Shown: positions 49,944 to 60,064, counted from the stretch's first letter. The stretch is DNA of 64,000 bases from Paenibacillus xylanexedens (GCF_017874615.1 NZ_JAGIKV010000003.1:1-64000), one strand, 5' to 3'. The notes: a model not told the origin generated them from the letters alone. Program-made: numbers and translations.

Positions 49944-52277
49944 ATGAGGAAAATGATATTTTTGAAAGCGCTTAAATTTGTTTTGATGATAACTTTGTTA
50001 GTTCCTTTGTATTGGGCAGTTCCATCTGTTCATGCGGCAGAAGGGGAGAATACCTTGATTCTGAGTCATGATTTTGAAGATGGCACGGTCCAGAACTGGA
50101 GCGGACGCGGTGAAGTAGAAACGCTTCGTGCAAGCGCCGTTGCAGCTCGTACCGGAGATTATGGACTGGAGGTGAGCGGGCGTGCTATGACATGGCATGG
50201 GCCAGCGCTGGATGTGACAGAACTTTTGGAGGTGGGACAGACGTATGTTTTCACTGGCTGGGTGAAGCTTCCGGCGGGAGCGTCCAGCACAAACCTCAAT
50301 ATGTCTTTACAACGTACCCTGCCAGATACAACACATTATGAAAATTTAACATTCGGTACCGCATCCGCAGGCGGATGGACTAAGCTTACTGCACAGTTTA
50401 AAATGCTGGAACCAGCGAATCAGTTATCGGTTTATTTTGAAGTGCCAGACCGTGCCACAGCTTCTTTTTATGTGGATGATTTCCGATTGGAGAAGCTGCC
50501 AGATCTCGGACCCATTGTGATCGAAGAAGACATTCCTTCCCTACAGGATGCTTTTGCGGGCAAGTTTCGAATTGGGACGGCCTTCACGAACAATGAACTG
50601 CTGACCGAACCGGACAAGCAACTGCTTACGAAGCATTTTGATAGTCTGACACCAGGTAATGTTCTGAAATGGGACAGTACCGAGCCGCAAGAGGGTATGT
50701 ATAATTTCAGCGGGGCGGATGCCGCAGTCGCTTTTGCAGCAGCGAACGGACAAGAGATACGCGGGCATACCCTCGTTTGGCATACACAAACTCCGGATTG
50801 GGTATTCCGCGATGCCAACGGCAATCTGGTGAGCAAAACGGTGCTGTATGAACGGATGCAGCAGCATATTGAGACGGTAATGGAGCGTTATCAAGGCCGG
50901 ATCTACGCTTGGGACGTTGTGAATGAAGTCATTGATGCCTCCGAGCCGGATGGCCTGCGGCGCAGTCTGTGGTACCAGATTGCCGGGGAAGAATATATTG
51001 AGAAAGCATTTGAATTCGCCCATGCAGCCGACCCGGATGCCAAGTTGTTTATTAATGACTACAATACCCATGAGCCGGCCAAAAGCCAGGCCCTCTACAA
51101 TCTGATCACTCGCCTTCAAGCCAAGGGTGTGCCTATTGACGGAGTCGGCCATCAAACACACATCAGCCTCTTTTATCCAACCCTTTCGGAAATTGAGAGT
51201 TCCATTGTCAAATTTAAGGCGCTGGGCCTCGAAACACATATTACTGAGCTTGATGTAAGTGTATATTCCAATGATTCGCAATCTTATGATATCTTCCCGG
51301 AAGAACTGAAGACACAGCAGGCAGCGCTGTACAAGTCCCTGTTCCAGATCTTCCTGAGGCATACGGACACAGTCAAAAATGTTACTTTGTGGGGCAAGGA
51401 TGATGCCAATACCTGGCTACGAACCTTCCCGGTCGCCCGCAACAACTGGCCGCTGCTTTTCGACGAGCGACTCCAGTCCAAGCCAGCTTATTGGTCCGTA
51501 TTAGAGACGGTCCAGGTCGAGGCAGTACCAGCCGCTCCGCAGAATCTGACTGCCACTGCGGTTAGCGACAACAGCATCAATCTAAGCTGGAGTGCATCTG
51601 CAAGTGCGACCTCCTATACGGTAAACAGGTCGCTGACAGCAGCCGGACCGTATACATCTGTGGCCGCTGTATCGGGAACAAGCTATAAGGATATGGTGGT
51701 ATCTGCTGGAACCACCTACTACTATGTGGTGAATGCGGTTAACAGCGTTGGGAAGAGTGTGAACTCCGTTCAAGCTTCCGCAAAGGTCCAGGGTGGAGGG
51801 CCGCCAGAGCCTGCTGGCAATCTGACTCTAGCCTATCGTGCAGGGGATACAAATCTGCTCGATAACCAAATGAAACCGCAGTTTGTCATTCACAACAACG
51901 GTACCTCCGCAGTTAGCCTGAATGAACTGACAATTCGTTACTGGTATACAGTGGACGGGGAGAAACAACAATCCTTTTTCTGTGATTATGCACAGCTTGG
52001 AGGCAGTCAGATCAGCGGCAGCATAGTGAAACTGCCTGCACCTGTTCCTGGAGCGGACCATTATCTGGAACTGAAGTTCGGTACCGGAGCAGGCGTGATC
52101 CCGGTCGGAGGAACCTCTGGGGAGATACATACCCGGTTGCACAAAGCAGACTGGTCCAATTACAGCGAAGGGGATGATTATTCCTTTAACCCGCTGCAGA
52201 CCTCTTTTGCCGATTGGACCAAGGTAACTCTTTACCGGAACGGCGAGCTTGTCTGGGGAGTGGAGCCTATATCCTAA
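49944..52277 (+). CDS. Secreted modular xylanase: CBM22-GH10-FN3-CBM3, 777 aa
   Basis: Signal peptide (residues 1-31). CBM22 at about 35-185 with W-S-G-R-G-E-V and G-P-A-L-D-V-T. GH10 at about 200-530: W-D-S-T-E-P, R-G-H-T-L-V-W-H-T-Q, acid/base E328 in V-V-N-E-V and nucleophile E435 in I-T-E-L-D-V, plus H-Q-T-H-I. FN3 at about 535-625 and CBM3 from about 630, a cellulose binder. It hydrolyses xylan outside the cell and heads the locus whose importer lies downstream. Confidence 0.94.
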   Translation: MRKMIFLKALKFVLMITLLVPLYWAVPSVHAAEGENTLILSHDFEDGTVQNWSGRGEVETLRASAVAARTGDYGLEVSGRAMTWHGPALDVTELLEVGQTYVFTGWVKLPAGASSTNLNMSLQRTLPDTTHYENLTFGTASAGGWTKLTAQFKMLEPANQLSVYFEVPDRATASFYVDDFRLEKLPDLGPIVIEEDIPSLQDAFAGKFRIGTAFTNNELLTEPDKQLLTKHFDSLTPGNVLKWDSTEPQEGMYNFSGADAAVAFAAANGQEIRGHTLVWHTQTPDWVFRDANGNLVSKTVLYERMQQHIETVMERYQGRIYAWDVVNEVIDASEPDGLRRSLWYQIAGEEYIEKAFEFAHAADPDAKLFINDYNTHEPAKSQALYNLITRLQAKGVPIDGVGHQTHISLFYPTLSEIESSIVKFKALGLETHITELDVSVYSNDSQSYDIFPEELKTQQAALYKSLFQIFLRHTDTVKNVTLWGKDDANTWLRTFPVARNNWPLLFDERLQSKPAYWSVLETVQVEAVPAAPQNLTATAVSDNSINLSWSASASATSYTVNRSLTAAGPYTSVAAVSGTSYKDMVVSAGTTYYYVVNAVNSVGKSVNSVQASAKVQGGGPPEPAGNLTLAYRAGDTNLLDNQMKPQFVIHNNGTSAVSLNELTIRYWYTVDGEKQQSFFCDYAQLGGSQISGSIVKLPAPVPGADHYLELKFGTGAGVIPVGGTSGEIHTRLHKADWSNYSEGDDYSFNPLQTSFADWTKVTLYRNGELVWGVEPIS
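49963..49976 (+). promoter_or_regulatory. cre-like site inside the xylanase signal-peptide codons
   Basis: TGAAAGCGCTTAAA matches the CcpA operator except in its final CA. It overlaps codons 7-11. Intragenic cre sites near the 5' end act as roadblocks in Bacillus, so this could give glucose repression of the xylanase operon. Confidence 0.5.
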
Positions 52278-52304
52278 TTTGCTAAGTCGTTATATCCAGC
52301 CTAG

Positions 52305-52332
52305 CCGGAGATCCCAGATCTCCGGTTTTTTT
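52305..52332 (+). terminator. Terminator after the xylanase
   Basis: CCGGAGATC, loop CCA, perfect complement GATCTCCGG, then T7. A clean intrinsic terminator. Confidence 0.92.
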
Positions 52333-52475
52333 AATGCAATAGAACAAATCTGTGTATCCCTATCCCGTCCCTGGCAACTGGTATCACATATCCATGCGAA
52401 TGAGCCCGGCCCCGGCCGAAGCGGGGGAACTGATGGTATAATGATCTCAATAATTGCAGGGGGAGCGCTGAGGGG

Positions 52476-54296
52476 ATGACAAAGCCCGACTGGAAGACCT
52501 TTTTGCCGCATAAGCTCAGGTATCGGCTGTTTGGTGCGTTTGTGGTGTTGATTCTGCTGCCATTCAGCGTACTTAATGTCTACAACTATGGACAGATCGA
52601 ATCTCTGGTTGAGCAAAAAATCAGCGAACAGAGCCACGAGCAACTGGTGCAGATGTATGGTTCTCTGGAGGACCAGATGAGTATTGCATTTAAAACCCTG
52701 ATTTTTCTGGAACAGGATTCAGCCGTAAGAAACGCCCTGACTTCTCCAGACAATCGTTCTCCGCTTGAGAATAAGTCGTTGGTGGAAGAGAAGTTCAAGA
52801 TGATCAACAACAGCTTTTTTCTATATAATCCTTCCGTGTACTTCACGCTGTTAGATTTTCATGATAACGTTTACACTTCGTATTTGCCCAAAAAAGCTCT
52901 GGCCTATGGCCCTTATCGGGAACAATTTCGCAAGCATCTTGGAGAAATGACCTTCATCAAGGGCAACACTGATTCAAACTCGTTTCCATCAGAAGAGTTG
53001 CTCTACCGCTGGGATGCCCGGGATACCAACCATGTCCTGCGGGAGCTATCCTCCAGCCCGTATCTGTTGTCCCTCTATGCGTATATGAAGGACAGTGGCG
53101 GCAAAAGGTACGGAATGGCACGGATCAGCATCGATTATTCGTACTGGTTTCAGTCTATGCTGAAGGATTCGCAGAGCAATCAGGAGTATTTCCTGATTAC
53201 TGGCAATGGGGAAACAATTGCCCGCTCGTCCGAAAAAGCGGTACTTTCCCCAGACGTAACCCGGGAAATTGCACTTCATCCGGCAGAGGCCTATCTGACG
53301 GATAATGATTCAGATACGCTGATTAACTACGTATACATCCAGTCACTGGACTGGTACATGGTAAATCGTATTCCACTAGCTGTGTTGTTTACGGAGATAT
53401 CGGGGCTTAAGCAGCGCTATTTTTTAACGTTTTTTGGCTTCACAGCAGCATTTGTGCTCATGGCCTTTATGATCTCGGCGACGTTCACTCGGCCTTTATC
53501 ACATCTGCAGAACCAGATGAAGGAGGTTGTACGCAAAAACCTCAAGGTCCGTATCCCTGAAGGCCGCAGCCGCGGAGAAGTGCTGGAACTGACCCGTACG
53601 TTCAATACGATGCTGGATGATGCCAATCAGATGATCGCCAGACTCAAGGCGGAAGAACGCCAGAAGGAAGCGGTACATTTTCATATGCTCCTGGCCCAGA
53701 TGAATCCGCACTTTCTCCTGAATACATTGAATACAATGAAATGGAGTGCGATCCGCAGCGGGAATGAAGAGATCTCCGAGATGTGTGTTTCCTTGGGCAA
53801 ATTACTGGAGGTCAGCCTGAATTCACAGGTCGAATTGGTATACCTGAAGGACGAGATTGAGTTGGTTCAAGCCTACCTTCATATCCAACGGATTCGTTAC
53901 CGTGATAGCTTTGAGGTGACTTGTGAATTTGATGATAAACTGGAGTATGCGCTGGTGCCCAAACTGAGCTTACAGCCACTGGTGGAGAATGCCATTCACC
54001 ATGGTGTCGGGCCACTGGAGCAGCTTGGTCAGATCCGCATCGGAATTTACAGGCAAGACACAGGAAAGCTGATGCTGGAGGTGGCAGACAACGGAATTGG
54101 AATGGAGGAATCTCGGCGTCAGCAGATGACCCGCACACGTCCGGGGATTGGTCTGTCTAACCTTAAGGAACGATTGCGATTATTGTTCAAAGGCCAAAGT
54201 GAACTTGAAGTGATTGATACCAAACCGGGGACATTAGTGAGGTTCAGCATTCCTTTTTTATTGTCGACGCCTTACTTACAGAAGCGGTCAGACTAG
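52476..54296 (+). CDS. YesM-type sensor histidine kinase, 606 aa
   Basis: Two transmembrane helices (about residues 19-37 and 309-329) flank an extracytoplasmic sensor. HAMP follows, then A-Q-M-N-P-H-F-L-L-N-T-L with the phosphorylated His, and an ATPase domain with N-A-I-H-H-G and D-N-G-I-G-M. It probably senses xylo-oligosaccharides from xylanase action. It begins with ATG behind GAGGGG and precedes its regulator by 24 bases. Confidence 0.92.
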   Translation: MTKPDWKTFLPHKLRYRLFGAFVVLILLPFSVLNVYNYGQIESLVEQKISEQSHEQLVQMYGSLEDQMSIAFKTLIFLEQDSAVRNALTSPDNRSPLENKSLVEEKFKMINNSFFLYNPSVYFTLLDFHDNVYTSYLPKKALAYGPYREQFRKHLGEMTFIKGNTDSNSFPSEELLYRWDARDTNHVLRELSSSPYLLSLYAYMKDSGGKRYGMARISIDYSYWFQSMLKDSQSNQEYFLITGNGETIARSSEKAVLSPDVTREIALHPAEAYLTDNDSDTLINYVYIQSLDWYMVNRIPLAVLFTEISGLKQRYFLTFFGFTAAFVLMAFMISATFTRPLSHLQNQMKEVVRKNLKVRIPEGRSRGEVLELTRTFNTMLDDANQMIARLKAEERQKEAVHFHMLLAQMNPHFLLNTLNTMKWSAIRSGNEEISEMCVSLGKLLEVSLNSQVELVYLKDEIELVQAYLHIQRIRYRDSFEVTCEFDDKLEYALVPKLSLQPLVENAIHHGVGPLEQLGQIRIGIYRQDTGKLMLEVADNGIGMEESRRQQMTRTRPGIGLSNLKERLRLLFKGQSELEVIDTKPGTLVRFSIPFLLSTPYLQKRSD

Positions 54297-54319
54297 AGGA
54301 CTGGAGAGGGGAATCTGGC

Positions 54320-55171
54320 ATGTGGAAAGTATTACTTGTAGAGGATGAGGTATTCGTACGAGAGTCGGTGAGAGAGATTATTTCCTGGGAAGAGCTGGGC
54401 TTTACGGTCATCGGAGAGTCTGGTAACGGTACCGAAGCGCTGGCGATGATTATACAGGATACACCGGATCTGGTACTGACCGATATTGTCATGCCAGGTA
54501 TGGATGGTCTGGAATTACTCAAACAGACCCGTCAGGCCGGGTTAAAAACCAAATTTGTCATGCTCACCTGTATGGGGGAGTTCGAATATGTACGCCGGGC
54601 AATGGAATACGGGGCTTCCAATTATATTTTGAAACTGTCCATGAGTGTGAATTCACTGCGTGATACACTCCGTAAAGTAAGTGCAGAACTGGGAGCTTCG
54701 ACTGAAGCCCGGACAGAGACAGATCATCATCAAGTGCCACCTTCCACACCGGTTCTCACATCAACGCCTGATTTGCCCGATTCTCTTACGGTCTCTTCTG
54801 CGCCCCCGTCTGATACGGATCCTCCATTTACACCTGTTCGTGAGCCGATTGTGAAACATCCGGAGATTAGCAAAATAATTCAGTATATCGGGCAGCATTA
54901 CGACCAGGACATTACCGTCAAATCCATGTCACGATATGTGATGATGGGCGAGAATTATGTGAGTGCTCTGTTTAAAAAGAAAACCGGCCATACCCTGATT
55001 CATTACTTGCATGGGGTACGGATGGAGAAAGCGGCTGAATACTTGCGCGAGACGGACCTTCCTGTACAGGAGATTGGTTACCGGGTAGGGTTCGGAAGTG
55101 ATAATTATTTCATTAAAATATTCAAGCGTTGGACCGGTTGCACGCCCAGCCAGTATCGCCATCGTTCGTGA
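54320..55171 (+). CDS. YesN-type AraC response regulator, 283 aa
   Basis: Receiver domain residues 1-125 with V-E-D-E-V acidic pocket and the phospho-acceptor Asp in L-T-D-I-V-M-P. A proline-rich linker (P-P-S-T-P-V-L-T-S-T-P) of about 40 residues follows, then an AraC double helix-turn-helix (V-K-S-M-S-R-Y-V, D-N-Y-F-I-K-I-F). The linker is shorter than in the 532-residue YesN protein. Partner of the kinase; likely activator of the importer downstream. Confidence 0.92.
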   Translation: MWKVLLVEDEVFVRESVREIISWEELGFTVIGESGNGTEALAMIIQDTPDLVLTDIVMPGMDGLELLKQTRQAGLKTKFVMLTCMGEFEYVRRAMEYGASNYILKLSMSVNSLRDTLRKVSAELGASTEARTETDHHQVPPSTPVLTSTPDLPDSLTVSSAPPSDTDPPFTPVREPIVKHPEISKIIQYIGQHYDQDITVKSMSRYVMMGENYVSALFKKKTGHTLIHYLHGVRMEKAAEYLRETDLPVQEIGYRVGFGSDNYFIKIFKRWTGCTPSQYRHRS

Positions 55172-55339
55172 CTCACAGGATGAGTAGAAGGAATATGTGT
55201 ACCGAGTGCTCAAGCAAGCACAAGTAAATCCGTATTTTTGTTCAATCCGAATCATGGATATGTATCTTATGAACCCAGCAAGGTCCCTGCTACGATGTAA
55301 CGGAAGGTACACTTCAATTCAGGGAGGTCATGTGACCAG

Positions 55340-56656
55340 ATGAGAATCAAAAAAGGATTAACGGGATTAATGGTAGGTGCGCTGATGCTGGGCTTGCTTG
55401 CCGGCTGTGTAGGTAAAAATGAGACGAACGGTGGAGATAACGGAGGTGGAGCGGCAGGGGGAAAAGTGAAGCTCACCATGTGGGGCGCGGTGCCGCCCGA
55501 GAATGGTCCACAGGAAGTCGTGGATACCTGGAATGCGGAACATCCTGATATTCAGGTGGAATATGTGCGGTTTGTGAATGATGATGATGGCAACCTGAAG
55601 CTGGATACGGCGCTGTCCACCGGCCAGAACGTCGACCTGTATGTCAACTATACCCTTACAAATCTGGATAAACGCATCAAGGGCGGTACAGCACTGGATC
55701 TGGGCGAGTTCACCGACTACAACATTGATGAGAAAATGGGTGAAGATGCGGCTTCCTGGAAAGTGGACGGCAAATATTACGGGATGCCAACCAAGAAAAA
55801 CGCTGCCTTCTTTGCTTTAAATATGAAAGCGCTTGATCAGGCCGGACTGAGTGTACCAAAAGCCTGGACTTGGGATGAAGCCCGTGAATATGCACTCAAA
55901 CTGAAGACAGCTGGCTTCAAGTACGGATTGGTGCAGCATACCGCTTCCTATGTAGATCCGCTCGATTCCGTTCTGGTGAAGAACGGCTATGTTAAGGCAG
56001 ATGGTTCTTCCAACCTCGATGATCCACTCGTTACCAAATGGCTGGAGACGTTGAACGGAATGATGAAGGAGGATGCAACCACCCCTCCGCTCGGAGAGCA
56101 GCTGACTTCCAAAATGCCGGTGGAAAACATGTTCCTTGGCGGTGAGTCTGCCATGATCAACATCGGCGAATGGCTGATCCGCACATCAAACAACATGACC
56201 GAGTTCCCTCGGGATTGGAAAATCGCCTTTGCCCCTGTACCAAGACTGGCTGCACAAGAAGCAGATATGGTGAAAAGTGGAGGACTTGGTGACTTTATTG
56301 CGATCAATTCCAAGTCAAAAAATAAAGAAGCCGCATGGGAGTTCCTGAAATGGTACGCCGATGGGGGAATGATGCCGATGGCTGCGGGTGGGCGTCTACC
56401 TTCCTCGAATGTGGTTGATCAACAGACTGCGATCGATCATCTGCTGGGTGATTATGCAGATTCTTATGACAAAGAGTCTCTTGAATTTGTGTTGTACGGT
56501 GACGAGACACCTACGTTTGTCCGCAGCATTGCGCAGGAAGTGGTCGATCTGCGTGCACAGGAGTATGAAAAGTTCTTCCTTGGTAACCAGACTGCCGAAG
56601 TAACGGTACAGAACATGGTCAAACGCCATAATGACTGGCTGAAGCAGAATCAATAG
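55340..56656 (+). CDS. Family 1 sugar-binding lipoprotein (xylo-oligosaccharide candidate), 438 aa
   Basis: The signal peptide ends in L-L-A-G-C, giving a lipid-modified Cys 23. The mature form opens with a Gly-rich linker and K-L-T-M-W-G-A-V-P and contains W-T-W-D-E-A and G-G-R-L-P-S-S near the end, as in family 1 binding proteins. It lies next to the xylanase system, so xylo-oligosaccharides are the likely ligand. A strong terminator follows before the permeases. Confidence 0.88.
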   Translation: MRIKKGLTGLMVGALMLGLLAGCVGKNETNGGDNGGGAAGGKVKLTMWGAVPPENGPQEVVDTWNAEHPDIQVEYVRFVNDDDGNLKLDTALSTGQNVDLYVNYTLTNLDKRIKGGTALDLGEFTDYNIDEKMGEDAASWKVDGKYYGMPTKKNAAFFALNMKALDQAGLSVPKAWTWDEAREYALKLKTAGFKYGLVQHTASYVDPLDSVLVKNGYVKADGSSNLDDPLVTKWLETLNGMMKEDATTPPLGEQLTSKMPVENMFLGGESAMINIGEWLIRTSNNMTEFPRDWKIAFAPVPRLAAQEADMVKSGGLGDFIAINSKSKNKEAAWEFLKWYADGGMMPMAAGGRLPSSNVVDQQTAIDHLLGDYADSYDKESLEFVLYGDETPTFVRSIAQEVVDLRAQEYEKFFLGNQTAEVTVQNMVKRHNDWLKQNQ

Positions 56657-56681
56657 ATTGCAAAAGCAATGAGTCCAAAGG

Positions 56682-56704
56682 CCGTCCCAATGGGGCGGTT
56701 TTTT
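56682..56704 (+). terminator. Terminator between binding protein and permeases
   Basis: CCGTCCC (56682-56688) pairs with GGGGCGG (56692-56698, one T-G pair), followed by TTTTTT. Partial read-through would give excess binding protein. Confidence 0.85.
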
Positions 56705-56864
56705 CTATATAAACAATAGAACAATTCCATGTTATTTCTCTCCCGAAAGGCACTGCCGAAATACATATATCTGTGATATCAGGTACAGGGTTATGTTCCT
56801 TAAATGTTAGAGGACATCTTGTTATGCTTAATTCCAGAACAGATGTTAAGGAGTGGGGGAGCAT

Positions 56865-57746
56865 ATGCATAAATCTTGGATGAAACGGCAGAGCAGGCTC
56901 GGGTATCTGTTTATTGGGCCCAATATGATTGGCGTGCTGTTGTTTTTTATTATACCGGCTGTTTATTCGTTCTATCTCATGTTCACTGATTACAAATTCA
57001 TGAGCCCGGAGACGAATTTTGTCGGGCTGGACAATATCCGCCGGATGTTGAATGATGATCTGTTTGGCGTGGCGCTGCGAAATACATTTGTATTTCTGTT
57101 AGCGGTTCCGGTATCGATGGGGTTGTCTTTTATCGTGGCCGTGGCGCTGAACAAGTCCGTGTACTGGCAAAAAACGTTGCGTGCCCTCTATTTCATGCCC
57201 TATATCACCAGCGGTGTTGCCATCGCCTTTGTCTGGATGCTGCTGTTCCAGCCAACGTCGGGGCCGATTAACGGTTTCTTGCGGGGAATCGGTATTACGA
57301 ATCCACCGGGCTGGTTATCAACAACCGAGTGGTCCATGTATGCAATTGATATCATCTGGATCTGGTTCATGCTGGGTTACAACATGATTATTTATCTGGC
57401 CGCTTTGCAGGAAATTCCGGAGGAATTGATTGAGGCTGCACGGATTGATGGAGCCCGTCCCTGGCAGACGATACGCCAAGTGATCTGGCCGCTTGTGAGT
57501 CCCACGACCTTTTTACTGCTAATTACCGGGCTGATTATGACCATCAAAAACTTTGGCATTATCCAGGCAATTACTCAAGGTGGACCGGGGAACAGTACAA
57601 CCGTGCTGTCACTTTTTATCTACCAGAATGCCTTCCGATATTACGAGATGGGATACGCTGCCGCCATAAGCTGGGCACTCTTTGCCATCATCATGATATT
57701 CACTGTTTTGCAGTGGCTCGGTCAGAAACGTTGGGTTCACTATTAA
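56865..57746 (+). CDS. Sugar ABC permease, MalF type, 293 aa
   Basis: R-L-G-Y-L-F-I-G-P-N start, six transmembrane helices, and E-A-A-R-I-D-G-A-R-P cytoplasmic motif followed by V-I-W-P-L-V-S-P. ATG 56865 behind GGGGGA is preferred; GTG 56853 overlaps AAGGAG. It forms the channel with the next permease. Confidence 0.92.
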   Translation: MHKSWMKRQSRLGYLFIGPNMIGVLLFFIIPAVYSFYLMFTDYKFMSPETNFVGLDNIRRMLNDDLFGVALRNTFVFLLAVPVSMGLSFIVAVALNKSVYWQKTLRALYFMPYITSGVAIAFVWMLLFQPTSGPINGFLRGIGITNPPGWLSTTEWSMYAIDIIWIWFMLGYNMIIYLAALQEIPEELIEAARIDGARPWQTIRQVIWPLVSPTTFLLLITGLIMTIKNFGIIQAITQGGPGNSTTVLSLFIYQNAFRYYEMGYAAAISWALFAIIMIFTVLQWLGQKRWVHY

Positions 57747-57763
57747 GGAGGGGAGGGATCGTT

Positions 57764-58660
57764 ATGGAGAAACAAATTGCCGCGAATGCGAAGCCCACAG
57801 CTCCACATTCACCTAAAGTTAAAGTCCGCATGGAGTCCTTGAGCCAGATTCGAAAAATCATACTGACAATTCTGATGTCCGGGTTTGCCCTGCTGATGAT
57901 TATGCCGTTCATCTGGATGATCAGCACGTCGTTCAAATCTCCTGCGGACGTATTCACCTATCCCATCCAGTGGATACCCTCCAGCCTGAACTGGGAGCAT
58001 CATATTAAGGTCTGGAGCGGAGCGGATACTTTTGCGACATATTATCTGAACTCGTTGAAAATATCGCTAATTAGCACGATCGGAGCTGTATTTCTCTCGG
58101 CTTTTGCAGCCTATGGCTTCGCACGGATTCAATTCAAAGGCCGGGAGACACTGTTCCTGATCTATCTCTCGATGATGATGGTGCCTCCGCAGGTGCTCTT
58201 TGTACCGAAGTTTCTGATGTTTGAGTGGGTCGGCATATATAATACGCATTGGGCATTGATCCTGCCCGGAATGTTCACAATCTTTGGCGTGTTTATGCTG
58301 CGACAATTTTTCCTGTCCGTGCCATCAGAGATATCGGAAGCGGCGTTCATCGACGGTGCCGGTCACCTGCGCATATTCTTCAGGCTGATTCTGCCCTTGG
58401 CGAAGCCTGCGCTGGCTACGCTGGCGATCATCGATTTCTCCTGGCACTGGAATGACTATGAAAATGCGCTTGTGTTCCTGATCGACAAAGACTTGTACAC
58501 CGTTCCGCTCGGACTGCAGAACTTTATTCTGGAGAACAATGTGGATTACAACGGCATGATGGCCGCTGCCACGGCAGGCATTATTCCGATGATCATCGTT
58601 TTCCTGGTAGGTCAGCATTATATTATCCAGGGCGTGGCCGGAAGTGCTGTGAAGGGCTGA
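57764..58660 (+). CDS. Sugar ABC permease, MalG type, 298 aa
   Basis: Six transmembrane helices after a 40-residue cytoplasmic start. E-A-A-F-I-D-G-A-G is the EAA motif with Phe in place of the usual Arg, and L-I-L-P-L-A-K-P follows. Ends V-A-G-S-A-V-K-G. ATG 57764 behind GGGGAGGG. Again no ATPase gene accompanies the importer. Confidence 0.92.
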   Translation: MEKQIAANAKPTAPHSPKVKVRMESLSQIRKIILTILMSGFALLMIMPFIWMISTSFKSPADVFTYPIQWIPSSLNWEHHIKVWSGADTFATYYLNSLKISLISTIGAVFLSAFAAYGFARIQFKGRETLFLIYLSMMMVPPQVLFVPKFLMFEWVGIYNTHWALILPGMFTIFGVFMLRQFFLSVPSEISEAAFIDGAGHLRIFFRLILPLAKPALATLAIIDFSWHWNDYENALVFLIDKDLYTVPLGLQNFILENNVDYNGMMAAATAGIIPMIIVFLVGQHYIIQGVAGSAVKG

Positions 58661-58688
58661 AGCTGCTGTCACTGTGATCCCATATAAT

Positions 58689-58735
58689 AACCCTTTTGCT
58701 GAACGAAGAGATTTTCGCGGCAGAAGGGTTTTCTG
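58689..58735 (+). terminator. Terminator after the xylan importer
   Basis: AACCCTTTTGC-type stem (from 58689) pairs with GCAGAAGGGTT (ending 58730), followed by TTCTGTT. Confidence 0.7.
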
Positions 58736-58827
58736 TTGAAAGGGAGAATTAATCCATGATCTGAGTTTATCCATTGGAGGCGATTCTTTATCGGGATTCA
58801 TGGGACATATTTAAATGAAGGAAGAGG

Positions 58828-59310
58828 ATGTTGTTGAAGATGAGTATAATCATATTTATTGTTTTTATATTGGTTGGTGTTTCTTCGTTCTTTCTAACCT
58901 TTTTTCCTAGTTGGATCTTTTTAAATTTGATTGGAGCAGCCATGGCAGTATTTACACTTGGTATGGGGTTGTTTCATGGCATGAAGCAGATAAAAAACAT
59001 CGTAAAACGAATATCTTTCAAGTGTTGCTGCATCATTTTTGGTATCGGCTTGATATTACTTTTTGCTCCTAAGATAGTGTCGGGTATCCAGGATATAGGT
59101 CCTTATCTCTCCCGAGATTACGAAACAGTAACAGGTAAACCGAACTACATAGGATCCATGGGCAAGAAATGGAGGGAACAAACCATCGAAATAAATCAAA
59201 TGGAATTGATTAACACTCGGGATATTGCCTGGGAAAATCGAGATAAAACGCTGGAAATAAAGTATCTGCCCAGAACCAAATATGTTATGAGTATTAGAGC
59301 AGTTGAGTAA
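58828..59310 (+). CDS. Hypothetical membrane protein, 160 aa
   Basis: Three hydrophobic helices (about residues 5-25, 28-50 and 66-84) are followed by about 75 residues of extracytoplasmic or cytoplasmic domain with T-V-T-G-K-P-N and E-I-K-Y-L-P-R-T-K-Y. An internal ATG at 58840 is an alternative start. It resembles small Bacillales membrane proteins of unknown role. A second, weak C-C-C-run in helix three may be a membrane cysteine cluster. Confidence 0.7.
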   Translation: MLLKMSIIIFIVFILVGVSSFFLTFFPSWIFLNLIGAAMAVFTLGMGLFHGMKQIKNIVKRISFKCCCIIFGIGLILLFAPKIVSGIQDIGPYLSRDYETVTGKPNYIGSMGKKWREQTIEINQMELINTRDIAWENRDKTLEIKYLPRTKYVMSIRAVE

Positions 59311-59450
59311 TCGATATATTTTCAAATATCTCTGAGTCTAATCTGAACGATCAATATCTTCTCCAATACAATAGTTCAAACTTCGTATATAATTAACAAT
59401 GACATATGATGCTGTATGACTACATAACTATCGCGAGGTGCACTAGACTT

Positions 59451-59999
59451 ATGCCAACCATCTACGACTTTACCGTAACCAGAACCAGTGGAGAGCGTTT
59501 CCCACTCTATCAATATGAAGGAAAACCTGTGCTCATCGTAAACACGGCAAGTAAATGTAAATATACGCACCAGTTCGATGACATGCAGAAGCTGTATGAC
59601 CAGTACAAGGATCAAGGGCTTCAGATTATTGGTTTCCCGTGTAACCAGTTTGCAGAGCAAGAGCCTGGAAGCAGTTCGGAAGCGGAATCGTTTTGTCAGA
59701 TTAACTATGGTGTGAAATTTCCGATGTTCTCCAAACTGGATGTGAATGGAGAAGCGGCGCACCCGCTTTACGACTTTTTGAAAAGATCAGGGCCTTTTGC
59801 CGGCTTTGATGAAACAGATATACAGGCCAAATTATTGAAATTAATGGTGGCTGAGAAGGCACCGGAATGGTTACACGGCGATGCAATCAAGTGGAATTTC
59901 ACTAAATTCCTGATTGATGCAGAGGGTCGTGTGGTCAGACGCTTCGAACCTGTCGACTCCATCGAAGAGATTCAAGAAAGTATTAAACAGCTTCTATAA
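59451..59999 (+). CDS. Glutathione peroxidase family thiol peroxidase
   Basis: N-T-A-S-K-C-K-Y-T gives the active-site Cys at residue 36 in place of selenocysteine; I-I-G-F-P-C-N-Q-F carries the resolving/Gln region and W-N-F-T-K-F-L-I-D the Trp-Asn. The usual C-G-F-T is replaced by C-K-Y-T. This Cys-type peroxidase reduces peroxides with thioredoxin. ATG 59451 behind GAGGTG is chosen over an upstream codon. Confidence 0.92.
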   Translation: MPTIYDFTVTRTSGERFPLYQYEGKPVLIVNTASKCKYTHQFDDMQKLYDQYKDQGLQIIGFPCNQFAEQEPGSSSEAESFCQINYGVKFPMFSKLDVNGEAAHPLYDFLKRSGPFAGFDETDIQAKLLKLMVAEKAPEWLHGDAIKWNFTKFLIDAEGRVVRRFEPVDSIEEIQESIKQLL

Positions 60000-60064
60000 T
60001 TTCACTTTCATATATCCTACAGGGGCATGATACAAATCGTTTCCCTCTTCCGAACAGGAGGTGC

